From Saururus chinensis (taxonomy: Eukaryota > Streptophyta > Magnoliopsida > Piperales > Saururaceae): DNA of 64,000 nt. The notes under the pieces are model-generated. The model did not search any database and was not told the DNA's origin. It was given only the letters and a program-made list of their open reading frames with translations. The stretch is taken from NCBI GenBank assembly GCA_035235625.1, contig CP141148.1, positions 9,977,001 through 10,041,000 of the forward strand, written 5' to 3'. Positions within the stretch are counted from its first letter, which is position 1. Every line of letters starts with the position of its first letter. The translations under genes were made by a program, and so were the position numbers. Shown in pieces: positions 33,940 to 45,559 of the stretch.

Positions 33940-36900
33940 GATGGATCCATACATTTAAATTTATTTTTTATTAATAAAAAAGACAAAAAAATTTAAATTT
34001 TTTTCAAAACATCCATCAAGATACTACTTGTTTTTCAAACAAATAAATATTAAAATTTAAGTCAAAGTACAATAGTAATCTAGGTTAAATTTCATCATAA
34101 ACTACACAAGGTCTTGCCCGAGTATATATCTGAATATCTTAAAATGCATAAATATAAATAGATTTGCACCACATGCCTATCTACCTTTAAGTAAGATATT
34201 ATTATATAAGCCAAGTGGCTTAGTGTCACGGGTGCGAAGCTATGCCTAGCGTTCGCTCTCGTGATAGCCTGGCCGTACCTTACAATCAACAGCCAATTCG
34301 CTCCCACCTTGCCACTCGTATGCACAAGGAGAAACAAGGAACCAGCAACACAATGCCAACTCTATGCAAAGGGGCTCCACCCTATGCTATAATGCTCCAA
34401 TCCATTGAAACAAGGCAAGAAGAGGTAAGGCTGAATAACCAGGGTCAAAAGCTGCCATGGCTGCCTTGTGCCCTCCCTTAAATAGGCTTAGCCCATGCCG
34501 AGTCCTAGTGCTAGTAGTATATACAAGTCCCACCTATAAAAGAGTTCCCTCCCTATCCAACTCTTTCCCCCTTAGGCAAGTTGCCCAACTTAAACTAGGA
34601 AACTAGAGAACTCCTTGTCCAGCTAGGAGTCTCAGTGCACCATGCCTTTAAAGAGTCGGGTCTTGATGGGAAACTGTTGCCCCGTCTCCTACTCGAGCTA
34701 GGAGTTGGCTGAATATGTTTGGATGAGTCCTGTCTGCCTTAGGAGTCCATCCCTAGTGTGATTGGCTCCCAGCTCGCCACTAGAGTCTTGCCCGCGCTAG
34801 GACTCTTTCTCAGCCTGCTTTGCAAGGCAGGCCATCGCTCTGGAAGCTGCTCCATCATGCATCCGCGCCCAAAGGGCGTCCTTAGCTTTTTGTTACCAAG
34901 GGCACTTGGTTATCTGTCGCCAAGCCTAAGGGGTTTCCTCCCCTTTTCTCTATGAGACTGATTGATGGGCTAACACTTAGCCACTTTGTCCTTACCGCAC
35001 AACCAATTTTCTAATGGAATTTTAACCCTACGAGGTACTTGTATTACACAGATGTTGAGTATACGAATATAGTAGGATGGCTAACAAGAACCACATGCAA
35101 TGATAGCATAATAACAATTCAAGTATCATATGCAATCATCAAACATATGCAATGACATAATCAAGAATCACTTAAACACTAAGACAACACTGAGGATTTC
35201 ATCCTCAAATATATGTCACACAAGGTCGATTTGGTAGCCATATCTAGCAGTTCAATGACTCTCACTAGATAATGAACTACTCACAAACTTGACTTTAGCT
35301 TTTTCCTGAAGCCATGCCTTGCTCCATCCCTGCCATGGAGCAAAAGCTCGCAAGGGCTCATGGACCCAAGGGGTCAAAATATCAACTTCTATGATTTTCT
35401 AAACCTCCTATATTGCATTGCATTGGACAATTCATCTTTTAATGCTATGATCTGTTCGAACTAAACTCCCAGGCCAAGGGGAGCAACTCTATATATAACT
35501 CCTACTTTTGAAGAGCCAGAAGACATAATCATTGTGTATCATACCATTAAGACTATGTGGCTAAAACGACTCTTCGAGCCAACCATACACTAAGATCCTT
35601 TATCCTTGAGTGTCAAAATACAAAGGTCAACATCACATGGCTTACTTACACCAGTAAAATACATGCATAACATCATCTATTCATAAATCCAAATACAAGG
35701 AAAACCACATTATTGTATTACTTATAAACCTCATATATATCATTATAAATCATACTTGAAATTCCAAATATCAATATACCATTGGTGACTTCAATGTTGA
35801 GTCGGCCAAGGTGTCGATGACCATTGATGTCCCATGTACATGTAGAACCCTTACCAAAAGTGGGTTAACTATAGAAGCACACCTTACCGGTGCCATATCG
35901 ATACATTAATCACACTACTAGTGACCATCCAATTTAACACCGACATGACATAGTGTGCGATGTTGCCAGTACTGTTCATCTTCCTCCCCTTCACATACTT
36001 TGACACCAATGTGTCATTGGTCATGCTAGTGATATGAAAGAAAATGACATAAACCATTTTAGCTTACCAAATGGTCTCAAAACAAAAACATGATACATCT
36101 TTAACTTGGACCACAATCCCTTTATGGAAAACTATGATTTTACTATCATATAATTATCATGAATTGAAAAACATACACATATCTGCATCATGGCATAATG
36201 CTAAGAAAATCTCTAAAGTCATCTACAAGATGCTTTTGCACTCATCAACATGCTTATAATAAAAACAAATCATCCATCCAAAACTATTAAATGATAACAA
36301 GGTTAGTAATCTGACATAGAATCATGAATCACAATGATCAAAGAAGCCTACAATCCCTAAGATCTTGCATTTTCTAAGTTTTAATATCATAGAAGGTTCA
36401 AGGTTAACAATCTATTATATTTTAAGAAATAAAAATTATTTTTTATGCGCATTGTCGACCAATCTCTGTAAAATTTTCTCCCTCCCTTAAATCTTCTTGA
36501 TTTGAAGAACCTTTGATCTTTTACCTCTTGATTTTGAGAAGTTTTTAAAGAAATAAGAGTCTAAGGTGTCTCATAAGGTATGTATAAGGGAGAGAGGAAA
36601 AAATTCTAATATAAAAAACTATCAAATTGGGCAATTTCTGAACCACTTCGCAGAACTACCTGCACAACTGCACGCTCACTGACATGTTGGCCACAATATT
36701 GGAAAAAATGGTTTGACTTTGATGACTATATCTCCCTCATATGAACTCCGATTTATGTGTTCTTGTAGTATTATAAATATATTTTTATCTACTTTATTAA
36801 GAAAGTCCAAGGGTCAAGTCAATAACTGTCATCAAGTCATCAATACGTCGATAGGTCATTGATAATACTTTAAGTCTAACTTCGGAGAATCATAAGTTTT

Positions 36901-37149
36901 TCATCTAAATTCCTATTTGCACATTTTTAGCTGCATTTCAAAGCTATTTATGTTTGATTTCTATTTTTAGATGATAATTTATTACATTAAGAAAGCTTAA
37001 GAGTTATATTTATTATTTTTCATATGAACTCAAAAAATTCCCTAATGTAACAACTATAGAGGAAGTTATTTTATTGAGAAGACTTAAGGGTCAAACTCAC
37101 TAATTTTTTTATGGCAAAGTATAAATTTTTTTTTTAAAAAGGTATTACA
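33940..37149 (-). mobile_element. LTR A-like copy in inverted orientation, split by LTR D
   Basis: On the minus strand it begins TGTAATACC at 37149 and follows LTR A in order: U3-like units with AAGAAAGTCCAAGGGTC-type motifs (about 36798 and 36986), ATCAATGGTCATCGA-like and GTATACTCAAC-like segments, then ATACTCGGGCAAGACC (about 34130 downwards) and a poorly conserved end near 33940. Removing the 752-bp LTR D at 34224-34975 restores collinearity with LTR A at CACTTGGCTTATAT. Own length is about 2.45 kb. Flanking duplications are not clear. No internal domains adjoin it, so it is probably another solo LTR. Confidence 0.7.
34224..34975. mobile_element. LTR D, solo, perfect CTTAG target duplication
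   Basis: It starts TGTCACGGGTGCGAAGC and ends GATGGGCTAACA. CTTAG stands immediately before (34219-34223) and after (34976-34980). It is GC-richer than its surroundings, has a TATA-like CTATAAAAGAG at 34535, and encodes nothing. At 752 bp with no gag-pol it is a solo LTR. It interrupts the inverted LTR A copy and is therefore younger than it. Confidence 0.88.
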
Positions 37150-37850
37150 ATGCATTTCATATAAAATTCTTTTTTTTTTCTAAATACAACACTTCATGCC
37201 TATGCATTTACTTATACATCTAACTTATGAGCTTTTATATAATATTAATCCATCTTATATTAAGTATTTTATTTAATTTAAAATAAATTAATTTTAGAAC
37301 ACTTTAAAATCGAATAGAGTAATAGTTTGCATAGCTTATATTTTTAATACATAATTATAAAGAGCCTAATATACCACCCAAATAATTAATTCACATTTAA
37401 GTATATTTATAACATTGACTTCTCTCATATAATAATCTTGCAAGGGGTGCTCACATAAGAATCACATAACCCCTGTCACCCCAAATCAATGTATATTACT
37501 TACTAATATTGATATTTTATATCAAACTTGTCATCAATTATACCTTGAGGATCATTAATATAATTATATATTATAAATTTATAATAATTTATAATATATA
37601 TTATAAAATCCTATCATTTTGATGCATAGCAAGTGTATCATTAATGCATACGTCTTGAAATTAAAATCCAACAACCCGCAGTGCACGGGATTAACAAATA
37701 AAGGGATTCAATTAAATAAGAGGGGACAGCGGTGAGCCGGTGACTAGGGGTTGCCGCGGGAAGGAGCTAAGTACAATTAAACATAATGGCAGGGAGGGAG
37801 GGGACAAAGAGAAAGAAATCTAATTAAGAATAAAATTATCAACAGAGCGG
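37150..37850. other. Intergenic DNA upstream of the CGR-type gene
   Basis: Very AT-rich up to about 37640, with a local palindrome of TATAATATAT type at 37560-37605. From about 37730 it changes to GC-richer DNA that leads into the CGR transcript. No gene is seen. Confidence 0.4.
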
Positions 37851-38503
37851 TGGGAATGGCGATGAGGGGACGGGAGCGAGAGTGACCGCCACAAACAGAA
37901 AAAAGGCTCCAAAATTCCGCGCAGACTCCAGAGAGTGAGCGAGAGATAGCGGCGATCCGCAGATCCAGATCCGGAGCTCCGCCTCCTCCTCTCTCCGCCG
38001 CCGCCGACGCCGACGCCGCTGCCGCTGCCGCTGCCGCTGCTGCCGAAAGGTGAATGCTTTCCTCCGTCCTCGCCCCTTGCCGTCGACCCTCTGCCCGGTT
38101 TCTTGTCGGTGCTTATGGATTTTTTTGTTTTTTGTTTTGTTTTGTTTTTGTCGGTGGGATCTGCCGTGATTGGGTTGATTTCGCATCTGCTTCAGCAAAT
38201 GTGGGGGTTTGGTTGGGTTAATTTCGTGCGCTTTGTTTGTTTGTTTGTTTCGTTTATAGCTCAATTGCAGAGTGTTCTGGATTGAATTTTTTGCAAATGC
38301 GTGAGCTTGGGTTTGCTGTTTCCTGGTGGTCATAATTAGTTCAATTGGGTGAATTTTTTTAATTGGATTTGGTTCTTTTTTTTGCTGAATTTTGGTTGAA
38401 TTGTTTGGATTTCATTGCCTGTTGATAAATTCGCGTAATTCTTTGGATCAGTGTAATTGTAGTGAAGAGAGCTTATTACCGTGCATAAGCTCCGGAATCG
38501 GCC
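37851..38503 (+). promoter_or_regulatory. 5' UTR of the CGR gene with a leader intron
   Basis: A GC-rich leader (37900-38049) with a run of GCCGCC/GCCGCTGCCGCT triplets is followed by a likely intron from 38050 (GTGAATGC) to 38462 (ATTGTAG), which is T-rich as plant introns are. The second leader part, 38463-38503, runs to the ATG. Large introns in 5' UTRs often raise expression in plants. The transcription start and a TATA box were not identified. An antisense open frame over the triplet repeat is a composition artefact. Confidence 0.6.
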
Positions 38504-41500
38504 ATGTCGAGAAGGCCTGTGAACCCCTCTAGGCGCTTCGCCGACAGTGGCAGTGTTCCTTTTGCGAGCACGTTACACCAGAAATCACGTTCTTCTCCGT
38601 TGCTCTCAATTGGTCTCGTTCTCCTGGTGATTGTCCTTGTGCTCCTTTCTATTTACGCTGATCTTTTCAGATCTTTGTTTTGTTATCTATGGTAGCGATT
38701 TATATTGTCCAGAACCTGAGTTGTGCTGGGTTTTACATTGCAGGGTGTATTCCTTCTTATAGGCTATTCGTATAGTGGACCAGGTCTGAACTTTTGGAGC
38801 CCCTTGATGCAAAATTATATTCCGAAGCAATTGGAAACTAAATCATAGTCTTACACTTCCTCTGTCCCATATTAATTGTCTGGACTTGAAAACAAATCTT
38901 GTAGGACAGTAATTGTCCTATTTCATGGTATCTTTCTCATTGTAATTAGTGGATGGAGTAAAAGGGTTAATAAATTGGCTTCCTTAAATATCTCATGTTT
39001 TCAAATGTGGACAAATAATATGGGATGGAGGGAGTATATGCTAATAATGTGATGATCTGCTAAAAAGAACGTGGCTTCACTTAGGAACAACTTTACTTTC
39101 CTTTTTATTAATGATTTAAAGTAATGTCCACTTTACAAATTGACTGACGTTATTACTTTCATGCTGCAGGTTTATTTGGTGTGGACAAGGAATCTATAAA
39201 GGCTGATGGTAAGCACATTTGTCTCTCTTTATACAGAACAAGTTTGCTTCTACAAATCCTCTAACTAATTACTGTTTTATATGATAAATAAACAAATAGA
39301 TAGTGCAAAACAGTCCTACCATACGGTTAGTTGGCTGTATATAGCAAGCTTCTAACTGTGGCAGCTTAACTTATTTATGGGCACTTGTTCCTGCAGCTGT
39401 CCATCGTGTTTGGATTCATGAAAAGTCTGGCACTGTGCTACTAGCTCAAGCTAGCACTTATGATGAAGACAATTATATATTTGCATCCTTGAGCTGACAA
39501 CTTGAGTCTTCTTTATAATATTCCACTTATGAATAGAATGCTTAGAAATTGCAAAGGACTTGCTGCAGGTCTGCCTTATCACAAGAAAACGTAGCATAAG
39601 ATTGTTGGATGTTCGTTCTTGAGTTTCATATATTCTCATGCTTAAGATTTCTATATGCTTATGAATGCAGGTGACCTATCATGCACATTAGAAGTTCAAA
39701 GAACAATACCCATTCTTAAAAAGGTTTATGGTGACAGCATGCACAAGATTTTACATGTGGGTCCTGACACTTGTTCAGTGGTTGGTAAATTATTGAAAGA
39801 AGAAGACACTGAAGTTTGGGGTGTGGAACCATATGATTTGGAGGATACTGATAGTAGTTGCAAGAGGCTTGTGCGCAAAGGTGTTGTCCGCGTAGCTGAT
39901 ATCAAGTTTCCCCTACCTTACAGGGCAAAATCATTTTCTCTTGTTATTGTGTCGGATGCACTGGATTATTTGTCTCCAAAGTATCTTAACAAGACTCTTC
40001 CAGATTTGGCGAGGGTATCCATGGATGGTCTAGTCATCTTTGCTGGTAATTCCCATTTATAGTTAATATGTGGCATTTTTCATGTAGTTTTTTAAGTAGT
40101 TTGGAATTTTTTTATTTTTTATTTTGGGGGGGGGGGGGGGGCGCGGGCATGAAATGTGAAAATTTTTAGTTCTAAGTTTTGCTGTATTAAGTCCTAGCTA
40201 CAAAGTTTTACATTTTTCTCTGCATTTTAAAAATTTGGTCTATGGGTACTGCTTTTATGTTGCTTATGTCTACTATCTTGTAACTATTTAGTGTAGGACT
40301 TTAGCTGAGGATGCAATATACACTCATTATGTAGGCAATGATGTTGTCAATACATAAAGCTCTATTTCCGCATTAATGCTTGCAAGACTGCAATTCAGTC
40401 GGGGTATTGGTCTGAAGTAATTATTAAAGCCATGAAGATGCAAAGTAGGGAGATTGAAAAGACAAAAAAAATGCTAAATGTGAAGGAATAAAGAAGCATT
40501 ACCATATGTAGATTTTTTTTAACAGTAAGTAGTGGCTATACCTTTCCAAAAAATGCAGCAAAAGGTAGTTATTTTCAGTTAGCATTGGAATTTTTGATGT
40601 ATTTGAAATTCTACTAAGCTGAAATGGGCTGCATGTCGAAACATAAGTTTAGTGTTACAATGTCTACTGCTTATATAAATTTGAGTGAAATTTAAATTGC
40701 ATTTTAGACAAGATGATCTTGCACCTTGATCGTGGCATGGCATGAGAAAAATGGGGTCGGACCATAGGAGAATGGGACTGAAGACTCCTTGGAACTTTGT
40801 AAATCTATATGTTATGCCTTAGATATGGACTTTCAGTAAGATCACCTTCTATGTGGGAAAATTGAATTTGAACGTTTAGATCAATTAGAGAATAAGGTTA
40901 AAAAATATGAAGATTGAAAAGACAAAAAAAATGCTAGATGTGAAGGAATATAGAAGCATTACCATATGTAGATTTCTTTTTTTACAGTAAGTAGTGACTA
41001 TACCTTTCCAAAAAATGCAGCAAAAGGTAGTTATTTTCAGTTAGCATTGGAATTTTGATGTATTTGAAATTCTACTAGGCTGAAATGGGCTGCATGTCCA
41101 AACATAAGTTTAGTGTCACAATGTCTATTGCTTGTATCAATTTGAGTGAAATTTAAATTACACATTAGACAAGATGATCTTGCACCTTGAACGTGGCATG
41201 GCAAGAGAAAAATGGGGTCGGACCATAGGAGAATGGGACTGAAGAACTTTGTAAATTTATATGTCATGCCTTAGATATGGACTCTCAGTAAGATCACCTT
41301 CTATGTGGGAAAGTTGAATTTGAACGTTTAGATCAATTAGAGAGTTAGGTTAAAAAATATGGAGTCCAAGTTCAACTCCATAATCATTTGAGACATTGTG
41401 CATCATTATCTATGGAAGATCTGTCTATTTGCTAAAGCTAAGTTCAATCTTTTACCTCAATTTTGTAGAAACAACACTGGAAAAACAATATGGTTGTATA

Positions 41501-43048
41501 ATGCAAGGTTAAATAATATGTTTTTACTATTTTTAATTTCTTATGAAACATTTCCTTTTAATTACGTTGTGGCTTTGGGCTTAAATTTTGATAGGATACC
41601 TGATTGTCCATATATGACCAAATGTATTCAGCCTAAAAAATGATTGATTCCTAGTGAATGTAATGAGCATATTGCCAAGTGAAGCAACAAATTTGAGTTC
41701 TCGGTGACAGGAAGTTTGTATATTTTATATCAGTGTATTTAAAACCCTTACTGCCTAAAATTTAAGACAATGTTCACATTAATTTGTGTTGAACATTGGT
41801 GAATGATGACATCTGAGTTGCTAATGGTGGCTGAATATGGCGGTTGTTGCTTTTGGTGTTTTCCATTATTAGTTCTGCATTTTTGTACTTTATACATCTA
41901 CTTGAGTTCTATTCATACATGTATGTATGTTTGTTTCTTTTTGTGTGATTTTGAATTTTTGGATTCATATTTCCCCCCCTATTTTCCATTGACTATGTCT
42001 CAGAATATATTGTTATGTTTTAATAACACTTTTTTACTAGCTAAATTGGACCACCATCTACAGAAGATGCATGAATTTTATGGTGTTTTTTGACTCAAAG
42101 GTGAAAAAATTAATTCTTTTGAATTTCTATTTGTAGGTTACCCTGGTCAACAAAGAGCCAAAATTGCTGAGTTATCCAAATTCGGGAGACCTGTAAGTAA
42201 TATGGTTTTAGGATTCAAATTTTTTTATCTGCTGGTCATGATGCGAAATGATGAGTTAAGTCTATAATCACAGTGATGATAGGTAGCTGCTAAATCCTGC
42301 GATTTATCTTTTGAAGATGGAGATTGCATGATAGTACTGCATGGACTGTTTAACTTTGTTAGTTTCTTATAACATTTCACCAAATTTGGCCTTTCGTGTA
42401 CTCTTAAAAAGATTATTTCTGTAGAAATGTGATTTTAGGCAGCAACAATTAAGAGTTCTTTTATATGATGCAGAAGTAGAAGCATCTCTGGGCATTTATA
42501 ATTTGCCCGAATTAACGAGCAACTTCATTGCAAGGAAAAAAATAATTAACACCCATTCATCGCTACAAAAAATGACATAATGCTAAGCTGCTAGCTCATA
42601 AATTTCGTTTGGATTTTAGCTGTCTACAAAGCTTTGAATTAACTTATCCTGTCAAGTAATATCTTTCTATTTACTGTTATTCCACTTTCTTTATGTACTT
42701 CATTCAGAGACAATTATTGGATTGCAGAGTCAAATACTTAAGGGACTTTCATGTGATATTAGATTATATTATTTCAAATGTGTATTCTGTCTGTTAATGG
42801 GATCTAATTAGTTTTCCTGCATTTCTTTTCACGTTCATCTATTGGCTGAACTGTGATTTGATGATTTCTATTCAAAATCTCTTAACATGATGCCACCATG
42901 TGTGGCCTTTGCTTGATTCTTGCCACCCATCCTCATAAAAGCAATCATTGTCCTGCCAATCTTAAGTTGCTGAGGAAGGTTCTGCCCTCCAAAAAAATAG
43001 ATACAGAGGAAGGAATCTTAAGTTGTCAGTTCCTTTATCTACTTGTTA

Positions 43049-43099
<51 letters not shown>

Positions 43100-43346
43100 T
43101 ATGTGAGCTCTTTTGTAGAAAATGCATATATGTAAAGCTGATGACTGATAAGATCTGTTCTCCCGCTGACATTCACGCCTGGTTTTTGTAAAGGCCAAAT
43201 TGAGAAGCTCATCGTGGTGGATCCGCTACTTTGTCCAAACTGGCCTGGAGGAGAACGAAGTAGCAGCCAAGAAATTCGAGCAGGCTACAACCAAGAGAGG
43301 GTACAAACCAAACTGCCAAGTGTTCCACCTCAGTTCATTCCACTGA
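38504..43346 (+). CDS. CGR3-like: Golgi pectin methyltransferase, CGR2/CGR3 type, 6 coding exons
   Basis: CGR2 and CGR3 of Arabidopsis (At3g49720/At5g65810 family) are Golgi proteins that methyl-esterify pectin homogalacturonan with S-adenosylmethionine. Coding exons: 38504-38626, 38744-38783, 39170-39208, 39671-40045, 42137-42192, 43194-43346. All have GT-AG introns and join in frame to 261 aa plus TGA, the usual family length. The protein starts MSRRPVNPSRRFADSG, a short basic cytosolic tail. One membrane anchor follows (about 31-50, LLSIGLVLLGVFLLIGY) and the rest would face the lumen. LHVGPDTCSVV (95-105) is the SAM-binding loop; VVSDALDYLSPKYLNKTLP is the conserved core near 161-178; the tail has SSSWWIRYFVQTGLEEN and ends CQVFHL. 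A DNA element lies in intron 1 of the coding part and a duplication in intron 4. Whether it is CGR2 or CGR3 cannot be told here. Confidence 0.93.
38856..39034. mobile_element. Stowaway-type MITE in a CGR intron
   Basis: The start CTTCCTCTGTCCCATATTAA and the end TAATATGGGATGGAGGGAG are inverted copies. TA follows the right end (39035-39036); the left flank is CA, so one copy of the TA duplication has mutated. It sits in the intron between coding exons 2 and 3, and its 179 bp make up nearly half of that intron. Confidence 0.8.
40126..40141. repeat. Poly-G run of 16
   Basis: Sixteen consecutive G residues, followed by CGCGGGC, downstream of exon 4 in CGR intron 4. Long G homopolymers are rare in plant DNA and error-prone in sequencing, so the exact length is uncertain. 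Confidence 0.8.
40451..41361. repeat. Tandem duplication of about 460 bp in CGR intron 4
   Basis: Unit 1 (40451-40910) and unit 2 (40911-41361) both begin AGATTGAAAAGAC and run in parallel to TTAAAAAATATG. Shared landmarks include ATGCAGCAAAAGGTAG, GGGCTGCATGTC and GGGGTCGGACCATAGG. Differences are scattered substitutions and one deletion of about 10 bp in unit 2 (after GACTGAAGA), so the duplication is neither recent nor very old. Neither copy has TIRs or an open frame. It adds nearly 0.5 kb to the 2.1-kb intron. Confidence 0.9.
43054..43089. repeat. (TA)n microsatellite
   Basis: 36 bp of alternating TA in CGR intron 5, about 100 bp before the last exon. Probably variable in length between individuals. 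Confidence 0.9.
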
Positions 43347-44870
43347 TTCTTTGGTGGGGCTCTTCGTTCAGCAAAATGTCTGCATCGTGACTCCCATCTT
43401 AAAACTCGTTCCCAGTTGGGTAAATCAGATTGGTGTACGAGATCAGCTGTTCACTAGAATATTTATTTATGTTGTTTAATTAAATTTTTGCCAGGTATGC
43501 AGACTTAATTTTTTGTGAATGTAATTGCTTAAGTGGGTTTAATTTGGTGGACTTAGCAAGAGAAACGATCTGATGCTTGCCTAGAAAGATCATTTATTCA
43601 CTTATTGTTTTTTTTTTAACAAGATGAACAATCGATGATTATTTTGTGGGTGTAATTAACGAGACGTGTGTATCATTTGTTAGTATAGGCCTTGTTGCTG
43701 TTCACAAGAAAAAAGTTTAGAGCTAAGAGGAGTTCCATCTCAGCTTCTCCTCAACGATCGACCCCATGAACACCCTATGCGCTCGGTCAATCCCCCTACC
43801 ATAGGTAGCAAAGTCGTCTACTTGTGTAATTATTCATGAACTCTGTTGTGCATCAATATCTTAGCTATATCTATCAAAATTATCTTTAACAAATTTGGAG
43901 ACAACCTTAATTATATGTGTGAAGGACAACGTTACGATACTTATTTTATGAATAAATATTGTGTTAGATATGTTGTAACCGATATGTTTTGAGCAAGTTC
44001 TGATCAAAAGATGAATAAGCACAGCCGGCTAGTTTTTCTCGTCATTTCTTTTATTGCTCAATGTTCGACCAAAGAGTCAATAAGTTATGTCAATTTGTGA
44101 GTGTAACTGCTCAAATGTTCGACTTCTTTCATGGTAGAATTTTTTGACTCATACATAACGTAGAACAGAAGGAAGTAGAACGTTTGACCTTAGTCCTCAC
44201 GACAGTTTTCAGATTGAGTTGGTTTTCGATTCCAATTTTGAACCATCCCCCGAATCGACTTGCGAATAGAGTAATCTTGCGTCTTTTCTAAGAGAGTTCT
44301 GCTTAAGTAAAAAAAACCCTAGAGGATGATTTCCGATATCACAAAGCTTTGTTTGCCCAGTATGATTTCAGTTTTCAATTCCTATTCTTTAGAATTGAAT
44401 CACAATCATCTATGTGAGTTCGTTGATGACATTTTGATAACAGCTTGCCAAAAAGTATTTTCATACTATTTACAGAAATTTGAAACTTTTGTTTTATTAG
44501 AATTTTCTGGTAGATACATAAGAAGTTGAAAGTGCAATAACTAATGAGCATATAATTGATTCAGGAAATATTCGCACAAAAGATACGAGTTAAGGGAATT
44601 AGCAATTGCAAAGTGAAGTGAAGATCTTTTTCGTTAAATCAAGGGGAGTGTTAATAGCAAAGGTGATCTGTATCATTTATTTCTACAGTAAGAATTTAAG
44701 GTTAGACTAGGTCACGTAGAAAATCTTTGTTTGTAATGTGTGCTAATTAATTAAATATTACTTGTAGTATCTAACTATGGTCATAATCCCCAACTGATTA
44801 ATTTTGTTATTGATTATAATATTTTGTAAAAGTTGTAATCTAAGTTAAATTGTAGAGTTAGAGATTTTAT
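43347..44870. other. CGR 3' flank and intergenic DNA
   Basis: The first 200 bp should hold the CGR 3' UTR and polyadenylation site (AT-rich, with AATTAAATTT near 43478). Beyond about 43700 no exon or element boundary is recognised. Confidence 0.4.
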
Positions 44871-45403
44871 TGACAAAAATCACAATTTTCTCTCTGGAGA
44901 TCGATCATATTATTGGGCAATCAATCAGGCCATCGATTGATCGGTCGATGTGAGTGGTCAATTGGTACTCTGCACGGCTATGTAAAGACCACGATAGCGA
45001 TTGATCACCCCAACGACGATACAGTTCCAAAGTCCATTTTGGATAAGGATTTTTTAAATTGATTTTTTAAGTCATTTTCTTTTCTAGGAGTCTTTATTCC
45101 GTATTTCTTTGATTATTTAGGGATTTTATGAGTTATTTTTCTTAATTTTGATTGGTTAATCATAAAGTATTTAGAGATTAGCTTCTTTTATTTACAATTA
45201 TATCATTAGGATTGTATAAAAGTTTGGCTCTTTCATGGAGGTCATACTTCTATGTTTTTTCTGATATATTGAAGAAGAGATTATTGCTTTCTCTTTTAGT
45301 TTACCTCTATTTTCTCTAAATTTTTCATTGAAATTTGCGAGAGAGGAAGGTTGTGTGCGCATGTAGCCAGATTTGTCGAATGACATTCATCCCATCAATT
45401 TAG
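44871..45403 (+). repeat. 5' LTR of the gypsy element
   Basis: Aligns with 49793-50366. Shared landmarks: GATCGAT-rich start, AAAGTCCATTTTGGATAAGG (45030 and 49985), a TATA sequence TTGTATAAAAG near 45212, and AGAAGGTTGTGTGC-like sequence near the end. The left limit is uncertain by some 10-20 bp. Confidence 0.8.
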
Positions 45404-45559
45404 CTCTCACTTGGTGGCCCTGCACAAGTCTAACATGCCGCTCTAATGCTGTGAATGATGTGTTACTTAAATTGATGAGATCATTGATCACGATAAAGAA
45501 GCAAAGTTGTCACGACAGGTTGAGCAGTTAATAGTACACATGGCTCATTTGACGACCGT

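Noticed and set aside
37839-38333. Long antisense open frame over the CGR leader
   Set aside because: It is basic and repetitive because it reads the GCCGCC/GCTGCC triplets and purine-poor leader backwards; no family resemblance.
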